Origin: an uncultured Pirellulaceae bacterium
GTDB lineage: Bacteria; Planctomycetota; Planctomycetia; Pirellulales; Pirellulaceae
Reading direction: 5' to 3'
Length of the DNA: 14,242 bases
NCBI GenBank assembly: GCA_947258905.1
Contig: CAMYKF010000485.1
Location: 1 to 14,242, forward strand
Notes under the pieces: generated by a model
What the model was told of the DNA's origin: nothing
The model's database searches: none
What the model saw: the letters and a program-made list of their open reading frames with translations, nothing else
Position numbers and translations under genes: made by a program
In this document: in pieces, positions 7,740 through 12,028 of the stretch
Position numbering within the stretch: the first letter of the stretch is position 1
Layout of the letters: each line of letters starts with the position of its first letter

Positions 7740-8279
7740 CTAGTTCAGCAAAATGGAACCAGTTCCGTCTGAGTCTTCGTCGCGCGATTCCCATTCGCGT
7801 CGCACTTCGCGCAAGCCATACGCGCACAATTCAAAACTGTCGCTTAACTGCTGTAACACGATTCCCGGAATGGCTTCGTCGCTGTCTGCTTCGATGGTGC
7901 TGGCGATCATGTAAGACCGTTTGCCGTGGCTGCAATATGCCTCGAACTGCAGCTCGTCGTTAGACCCGCGTCGCCGCAGGGCTTCCGGGTACACGCCTGC
8001 CCAAAACAGGGTGAAGTCGCCGATGTGGCGGTGAATTTCGCGGCGGGCGGTTCCCAGTCGTGCGGTCGCTTCGGCAGTCATCTCGCTGACGCTCATTAAA
8101 GGCCGCCCGGTGATGCCGCGGATCCGGTGTACCGAATCCGATCGGACAAAGCGGATCAGCAAGTCGGACACATAGTCAATCAGGGAAGGATCAGCGATTC
8201 CCAGCTGTGTCTGAAACGTGTTCTCTGCCAGTCCGGCAAAGTATCGATAAACTGGTGAGTTCGAATGGTCTGCAGTCAT
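7740..8279 (-). CDS. Conserved hypothetical protein (planctomycete)
   Basis: A 179-residue, soluble, mostly helical protein without signal peptide or membrane segment. Recognisable blocks are SPVYRYFAGLAENTFQTQLGIADPSLIDYVSDLLIRFVR (about 8-46), an ARREIHRHIGDFTLFWAGVYPEALRR stretch (about 78-103) and CSHGKRSYMIAST (about 115-127). I recall similar proteins in planctomycetes but no assigned function. The conserved His, Cys and Arg could suggest metal or ligand binding, which is only a guess. The ATG at 8277-8279 has a strong ribosome site, GGAGG (CCTCC at 8286-8290), 6 bases upstream. This gene starts the leftward block and diverges from mutM over a 271-bp gap. It is a real gene with good confidence, but its role is unknown. 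Confidence 0.8.
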   Translation of the reverse strand: MTADHSNSPVYRYFAGLAENTFQTQLGIADPSLIDYVSDLLIRFVRSDSVHRIRGITGRPLMSVSEMTAEATARLGTARREIHRHIGDFTLFWAGVYPEALRRRGSNDELQFEAYCSHGKRSYMIASTIEADSDEAIPGIVLQQLSDSFELCAYGLREVRREWESRDEDSDGTGSILLN

Positions 8280-8438
8280 CTCAAACCTCCACTCAATTTT
8301 ACGTCACAATTCGACTCTAGACAGGTTTCGCGGGCGGGGTCAAGGGAATTTTGCAAGCCGGCTGATCCGCATTTTCCGAACAGTATTCATTTTGATGGTG
8401 GCACGAACCCGGTAAAAATGCGGGGCCCGGGTGAAGCC

Positions 8439-8451
8439 TGTCAAAATGACA
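8439..8451. promoter_or_regulatory. Small inverted repeat between divergent genes
   Basis: TGTCA-AAA-TGACA is a perfect 5-bp dyad with a 3-bp spacer. It lies in the 271-bp gap between the leftward hypothetical gene (start 8279) and mutM (start 8551). It could be an operator for a dimeric regulator or chance; no clear promoter boxes were found beside it. Nothing else in 8280-8550 is coding. Confidence 0.25.
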
Positions 8452-8470
8452 ACGCACGGGCAGATGCTGG

Positions 8471-8483
8471 CAGGCTCTGCCTG
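8471..8483. repeat. CAGGC-TCT-GCCTG mini-hairpin
   Basis: A perfect 5-bp stem with a 3-base loop upstream of mutM. The stem sequence CAGGC/GCCTG is the same as in the dyads at 9400-9414 and 9444-9458, so it is probably another member of that repeat class. Confidence 0.4.
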
Positions 8484-8550
8484 ATTTCGCTATACCAGCA
8501 GGACTTTCCTTTCCTTCCGTTCCTTTTGCCCGATCAATCAAGAACCGCGA

Positions 8551-9387
8551 ATGCCGGAATTGCCGGAAGTAGAAACGATGCGACGCGGCATCTCCGGTGC
8601 CCAGGGCGGGCGGGTCGTGGCTGCGCGTCTGAATCGCTGCCGCAAAAAACCACTGAGCATGAGCCCTTCATGGCGATCCATTGCACGCCGACTAAAGAAC
8701 CAGCGAATCTGCGCCGTTGACCGCCATGGCAAACGCCTGATCATTCGCTTTGACAACAACTGGTCGATGGTCATCGAGCCGCGGATGACCGGGCTGGTGC
8801 TGGTGGACGAACCGCCTACCACCGAGCACCTGCGATTCGAACTGGAACTGGCTGGCAGCGATTGCGACCGCGTCGCCTACTGGGATCGGCGGGGACTGGG
8901 ACAAGTATTCCTGCTGGACGAATCCGGATTGGAGGAGTACCTGTCCCCGGCACGGATTGGTCCCGATGCGATCCATATCACTGCCGAACAGTTGCGCGAC
9001 AATTTGCGGCACCGACGCATTTCCATCAAGGTTGGACTGCTGGACCAGAAAGCGGTGGCGGGCGTCGGCAATATTTATGCGTCCGAATTGCTGCATCTGG
9101 CCGGAGTCGACCCGCGTAAGGCCTGTCATCGGGTCACTCGGGCGCAATGGAACGCCATCCACGAAAAGATGCTGCATGTGTTACAGACTGCGATCGAGCA
9201 TGAAGGGTCCACGTTGGCCGATGGCACGTATCGCAATGCCCTGAATGATCCCGGCAACTATCAACATCAGCATCGTGTATACGACCGCCAGGGCGACTTT
9301 TGCCCGACATGTCGCCGCAGCATCATTCGCCGCATCGTGCAGGCGCAGCGGTCCACTTTTTTTTGCGGCAGCTGTCAGAAGCGGTAG
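8551..9387 (+). CDS. mutM: Formamidopyrimidine-DNA glycosylase
   Basis: A bifunctional DNA glycosylase/AP lyase removing 8-oxoguanine and formamidopyrimidines. The 278-residue length is usual. The N-terminus MPELPEVE supplies the Pro nucleophile and catalytic Glu after Met removal. The beta-elimination lysine is in RHGKRLIIRF (Lys61). The damaged-base and backbone reader loop is AVAGVGNIYASELLHLAGVDP, at the helix-two-turn-helix. The C-terminal zinc finger is C-x2-C-x16-C-x2-C (CPTC ... FFCGSC) with the arginine of QRSTFF. The start is fixed by the need for Pro2; the ribosome site is weak. It is followed within 13 bp by a CAGGC...GCCTG dyad and converges on the histidine kinase gene. Confidence 0.97.
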   Translation: MPELPEVETMRRGISGAQGGRVVAARLNRCRKKPLSMSPSWRSIARRLKNQRICAVDRHGKRLIIRFDNNWSMVIEPRMTGLVLVDEPPTTEHLRFELELAGSDCDRVAYWDRRGLGQVFLLDESGLEEYLSPARIGPDAIHITAEQLRDNLRHRRISIKVGLLDQKAVAGVGNIYASELLHLAGVDPRKACHRVTRAQWNAIHEKMLHVLQTAIEHEGSTLADGTYRNALNDPGNYQHQHRVYDRQGDFCPTCRRSIIRRIVQAQRSTFFCGSCQKR

Positions 9388-9399
9388 GCAACCTTGAAG

Positions 9400-9414
9400 C
9401 AGGCCTCTTGCCTG
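9400..9414. repeat. CAGGC-CTCTT-GCCTG dyad after mutM
   Basis: A 5-bp perfect stem with a 5-base loop, 13 bp after the mutM stop. There is no T-run after it, so it is a weak terminator at best. It shares stem sequence with the neighbouring repeats. Confidence 0.45.
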
Positions 9415-9442
9415 TCGATGGAAGAAGGGCTGCCTGTTCATT

Positions 9443-9496
9443 TCAGGCTGGAAGCCTGCCCCACGTGATTACGTCAGACTGGATGTCTGTCCCACG
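9443..9496. repeat. Two tandem copies of a 23-bp hairpin repeat
   Basis: Copy A (9443-9465) and copy B (9474-9496) match at 19 of 23 positions and start 31 bp apart. Copy A folds as CAGGCT-GGA-AGCCTG, copy B as CAGAC-TGGAT-GTCTG; both are followed by TCCCACG or CCCCACG. A G-C pair in copy A is an A-T pair in copy B, so the stem is conserved while the sequence changes. The repeats lie between the convergent mutM and kinase genes; copy B is inside the kinase coding end. The motif resembles dispersed repeats I recall from planctomycete genomes. Confidence 0.7.
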
Positions 9497-10278
9497 CCTG
9501 GCAACTCGGGCATCGCCGCCGGAGCGATCGGCTGTGCGGCGCGCAAACGAATCGTAAAGCAGGTTCCCTTGCCGGGAGTACTTTCCACACGAATCTTGCC
9601 GCCGTGCGCCTGAATGATCTTGTGGCAAGCGTGCAGTCCCAGTCCGGTACCGCCTTTGCCTGAGGCGTCAGGCCCGTCTTTGGTGCTGAAGTAAGGTTCA
9701 AAGATTCGTTGCAACTGCTCGGGTGCCATACCGGACCCGAAATCGCGAACCACGAGGTCGACGCTCCTGGTCTCGGCGTCGTGCACGGTGCGAATGATCA
9801 GCCGGCCGCCTTCGGTCATGGCCTGACGGGCGTTGATCAGCAAGTTCAACAGGACTTGCTGGATTTGATTTCCGATGGCGGTAACCGGCGGCACTTCGCC
9901 CAAATCATATTCCACGGAGATGCGGTACTTTTGCATCTCCCGCTCCAGCAACACCATCGTCTCGCCAATCAGTTCTTCAAGATTGACGGCGGCAAAGTCC
10001 TGGCTGCGATTGCGCGCCATGCCGAGAACCGAATTGGTGATCCTGGCGGCCCGTTCGCCGGCAGCGAGGATTTTGGAGAGGGCCTTGTCACGCGTGGGTT
10101 CGTCCTTGTGGCGAATTCCCATCTTGGCGTAGTTGATGATCGTCATCAGCACGTTGTTGAATTCGTGCGTAGTGGTGCTGACGAGTTCACCGAGCGAAGA
10201 GTTCTTTTGGGCTTCCAGCAATCGTTGCTCAAGGTGCTCGATTTGCTCTTGCAGTTGCTCGGGATTTTGTTGGGTCAT
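9469..10278 (-). CDS. Soluble sensor histidine kinase without input domain
   Basis: A 269-residue cytoplasmic kinase. Residues 5-30 form a coiled coil (PEQLQEQIEHLEQRLLEAQK). The phosphoacceptor is His38 in STTTHEFNNVLMTIINYAKMG. The ATP-binding domain shows the N box (LLNLLINARQAM), G1 (VRDFGSGM), F box (IFEPYFSTK) and G2 (GKGGTGLGLHACHKII). There is no PAS, HAMP or membrane segment, so any signal must come through the coiled coil or a partner. No response regulator lies next to it. An open frame extends upstream to 10407, but its first 43 residues lack kinase character; ATG 10276-10278 (MTQQNPEQ) is preferred despite a weak ribosome site. The last nine codons (GVGQTSSLT) come from hairpin repeat copy B. 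It resembles a conserved planctomycete kinase of unknown output. Confidence 0.9.
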   Translation of the reverse strand: MTQQNPEQLQEQIEHLEQRLLEAQKNSSLGELVSTTTHEFNNVLMTIINYAKMGIRHKDEPTRDKALSKILAAGERAARITNSVLGMARNRSQDFAAVNLEELIGETMVLLEREMQKYRISVEYDLGEVPPVTAIGNQIQQVLLNLLINARQAMTEGGRLIIRTVHDAETRSVDLVVRDFGSGMAPEQLQRIFEPYFSTKDGPDASGKGGTGLGLHACHKIIQAHGGKIRVESTPGKGTCFTIRLRAAQPIAPAAMPELPGVGQTSSLT

Positions 10279-10567
10279 AGGTATTGCCAGGTTTGTCAGC
10301 TCGTTGCAGCCCGTACAAATTCTCCAATCGGAGGCGACGCTCCGAATCATGGCTCGCAAGCAAAAACGCCGGGAAAAGTCGGGGTTGGCGAAAAAAAGTG
10401 CAAGCAATTGCGGCAGACGTGCGCTGCCATTCGCGGGCGTTTACTTGTATCGTCGAATTCCACGTGGTTTCTAAAACGCTTCTGATTTATATTGACGCCC
10501 CGGTTTTTGAGGGATTTCACTTCCCTGACCGGTGTGGTGGCAAGCGTTACTGTCATGGAGGACGGCT

Positions 10568-10786
10568 ATGAAAAATCTGGTTCAAGACTTGGAAGCCATG
10601 CTGGAGTCGGTCCGGGGCCTGGGCTACGAAGTGCATTACGACTGGTTCGGAGGCACCGGTGGTGGCGTGTGTCAACTGGGCAATCGCCGCTGTCTGTTTC
10701 TCGATCTGGCCCAGGGAGTTCACGAGCATCTGGCTATGGTCAACGACCTGTTGCAGAACGAGACGCTGGACAACCGGGCTGCATAG
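10568..10786 (+). CDS. Small conserved protein with FGGTGGG core
   Basis: A 72-residue acidic protein: MKNLVQDLEAMLESVRGLG..., a conserved-looking core YDWFGGTGGGVCQLGNRRCLFLDL (about 25-48), then an amphipathic helix (GVHEHLAMVNDLLQNE). From memory it resembles short planctomycete proteins with a YEWLGGTGGGxC core, function unknown. Two cysteines are visible but no paired CxxC motif. ATG 10568-10570 has GGAGG (10557-10561) 6 bases upstream, a strong signal that decides against the in-frame start at 10532. A strong terminator follows 22 bp after the stop, so it is a single-gene transcript. The upstream gap 10279-10567 (289 bp, shared with the divergent kinase gene) holds AT-rich stretches and a CCACGTGG palindrome at 10460-10467, but no promoter I can call. 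Confidence 0.8.
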   Translation: MKNLVQDLEAMLESVRGLGYEVHYDWFGGTGGGVCQLGNRRCLFLDLAQGVHEHLAMVNDLLQNETLDNRAA

Positions 10787-10807
10787 AGGTGGTTTTAAAA
10801 CGGCAGG

Positions 10808-10845
10808 CGAGTCCCGGCGCGCCGGGACTCGTTTTGCTCTGTTTT
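10808..10845 (+). terminator. Rho-independent terminator
   Basis: A perfect 24-base palindrome (arm CGAGTCCCGGCG, 10808-10831) followed by TTTTGCTCTGTTTT. It terminates the 72-residue protein gene. An AAAA/TTTT stretch on the other side (near 10792-10800) may let it act on the convergent transcript from 11253 as well. Confidence 0.85.
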
Positions 10846-10847
10846 CC

Positions 10848-10864
10848 CGGTCTCGGAGAGACCG
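10848..10864. repeat. CGGTCTC-GGA-GAGACCG hairpin repeat
   Basis: A perfect 7-bp stem with a GGA triloop, just after the terminator T-run and between convergent genes. The loop matches the GGA loop of repeat copy A at 9443. It resembles a dispersed planctomycete repeat, from memory. The rest of 10865-10980 holds only short palindromes (AAACCGGTTT at 10877-10886, CTGCCGGCAG at 10903-10912) and no gene. Confidence 0.5.
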
Positions 10865-10980
10865 AGCTACCGTAGGAAACCGGTTTTGAAACAATTTCCA
10901 GACTGCCGGCAGGGGCATCACGCGGCCGTGCGGCGCGCCAACTTTTGCAGGACAAGGCGGGGTGTTAGTTCCCCAATATC

Positions 10981-11253
10981 TCAGCTGTCCTGATACCACA
11001 ACCTGAGGAACTGGTGCCACTGGCTGGGCGAGTCGCCGCTGGTGCGAATGGCGGCATCACCACTGCCTTCCTCATAGCGGCTGTGGATGTTGGGCAGGAC
11101 GACGGTTTCCAGCTTGAGCAGCCGCACGCCTTTGGTTTCAGCCAGCCACTGGTTGGCAGCCTCCACGGCGTGATCAAACGACTCGTACTCGCCGGCTTTC
11201 AGGAACCCGGAAGCCGCGATTTCGCGAGGTACAAAATCCTTGTAACACAGCAT
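10981..11253 (-). CDS. Small hypothetical protein downstream of nadD
   Basis: A 90-residue protein (MLCYKDFVPREIAASGFLKAG ... FLRLWYQDS) with no recognised domain. It appears soluble and alpha/beta, with a helix FDHAVEAANQWLAETKG and a strand VRLLKLETVVLP. The open frame continues upstream to 11388, but that part overlaps nadD by 116 bp on the same strand. ATG 11251-11253 lies 19 bp after the nadD stop, with GGGAG 11 bases upstream, and is the sensible start. It is probably co-transcribed and perhaps translationally coupled with nadD. Its function is unknown; adjacency alone does not tie it to NAD synthesis. Confidence 0.65.
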   Translation of the reverse strand: MLCYKDFVPREIAASGFLKAGEYESFDHAVEAANQWLAETKGVRLLKLETVVLPNIHSRYEEGSGDAAIRTSGDSPSQWHQFLRLWYQDS

Positions 11254-11272
11254 GGCAATCCAGGCTCCCGCG

Positions 11273-11878
11273 TCAGGACAAATAAAGTTCAGCAGTTTGA
11301 ATATATCGCTCGACACCGCGGGGCAGTCGATAACGAATGCTGCGACCGTCGGCCACTCGCCCGCGAATTTCGGTGCTGCTGATTTCAATCAGCGGAAATT
11401 CAAAGGCAAATTGCTGGACTTCGGCGAGCTGTTCCGGGCTTACATATTCCGACAACTGATCCAGGTCGGCGTTGCTGCCTCGACGGGCGCCCACCAGCGG
11501 AATCGCCAGCTGGCAAATCCGCTCGATATTCCTCCAGCGGCCAAAATCGACCAGCGAATCGGCGCCGACGATCAGGAACCACTCGTCCTCCGGGCGTTGC
11601 TTGTTCAGCGCTTCCAGCGTGTCGACGGTATAGCTGGGGTCTCCGCGATCCAGTTCGATCGTGGACAATTCAAATGCTGGATTGCCGCCCAGTGCCAGTT
11701 GCAGCATCTCGATACGCTGCCGGTCACTGGCCGCGGGATCGTCGGCCTTCAATGGCGACCTGGCAGCCGGGATAAACAGCACACGATCCAGTTCCGCGCA
11801 CTCGCGAGCGGTATCGGCCAAAATCAAGTGTCCCAGATGGACCGGATCAAACGAACCGCCAAAAACACCGCACCGCAC
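11273..11878 (-). CDS. nadD: Nicotinate-nucleotide adenylyltransferase
   Basis: Transfers AMP from ATP to nicotinate mononucleotide, making deamido-NAD in the NAD pathway. The 201-residue length is usual. The nucleotidyltransferase motif is GGSFDPVHLGHL (residues 7-18, H-x-x-H as His14 and His17). The substrate-site block is GADSLVDFGRW (105-115) and the C-terminal signature is ISSTEIRGR (from 166). Start: GTG 11876-11878 has CGGGAG 6 bases upstream (11885-11890). An upstream in-frame GTG at 11891-11893 would add five residues, has no ribosome site, and would contain that GGGAG within its own codons; the inner GTG is therefore preferred. It diverges from priA; a 16-bp palindrome lies 36 bp upstream. 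Confidence 0.96.
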   Translation of the reverse strand: MRCGVFGGSFDPVHLGHLILADTARECAELDRVLFIPAARSPLKADDPAASDRQRIEMLQLALGGNPAFELSTIELDRGDPSYTVDTLEALNKQRPEDEWFLIVGADSLVDFGRWRNIERICQLAIPLVGARRGSNADLDQLSEYVSPEQLAEVQQFAFEFPLIEISSTEIRGRVADGRSIRYRLPRGVERYIQTAELYLS

Positions 11879-11914
11879 CAGCTTCTCCCGCACAGGATTC
11901 AGGACAAAACCGTT

Positions 11915-11930
11915 CTGACTGTACAGTCAG
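11915..11930. promoter_or_regulatory. Perfect 16-bp palindrome between nadD and priA
   Basis: CTGACTGTACAGTCAG is its own reverse complement over all 16 bases; flanking bases 11914 and 11931 do not pair. It lies 36 bp upstream of the nadD start and about 98 bp upstream of the priA start, where a dimeric regulator could act on both genes. It does not match the E. coli LexA spacing (CTGT-N8-ACAG). A second, weaker dyad, GTGAC-N7-GTCAC (11974-11990), is nearer priA. Confidence 0.5.
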
Positions 11931-12028
11931 CGATCAGCACGGCAAACTATCACAAAACCCTGCCTGCGACCACGTGACCAAACGAGTCACAAGGGCCGCT
12001 CATAATGTTTTTGTTTATTGTTTTTGTG

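Noticed and set aside
8336..8342. GGGGTCA, resembling the RAYT end core
   Set aside because: Only seven bases match and no partner repeat or T-run is present; chance.
8265..8720. 151-codon open frame overlapping the mutM start
   Set aside because: Runs in another frame into mutM, low-complexity and without ribosome site; the gap it covers looks non-coding.
10460..10467. CCACGTGG palindrome upstream of the 72-residue gene
   Set aside because: Only 8 bp and expected by chance in a window of this size and composition; no supporting promoter elements.
9709..10485. 258-codon open frame on the plus strand
   Set aside because: Mostly antisense to the histidine kinase; no family character.
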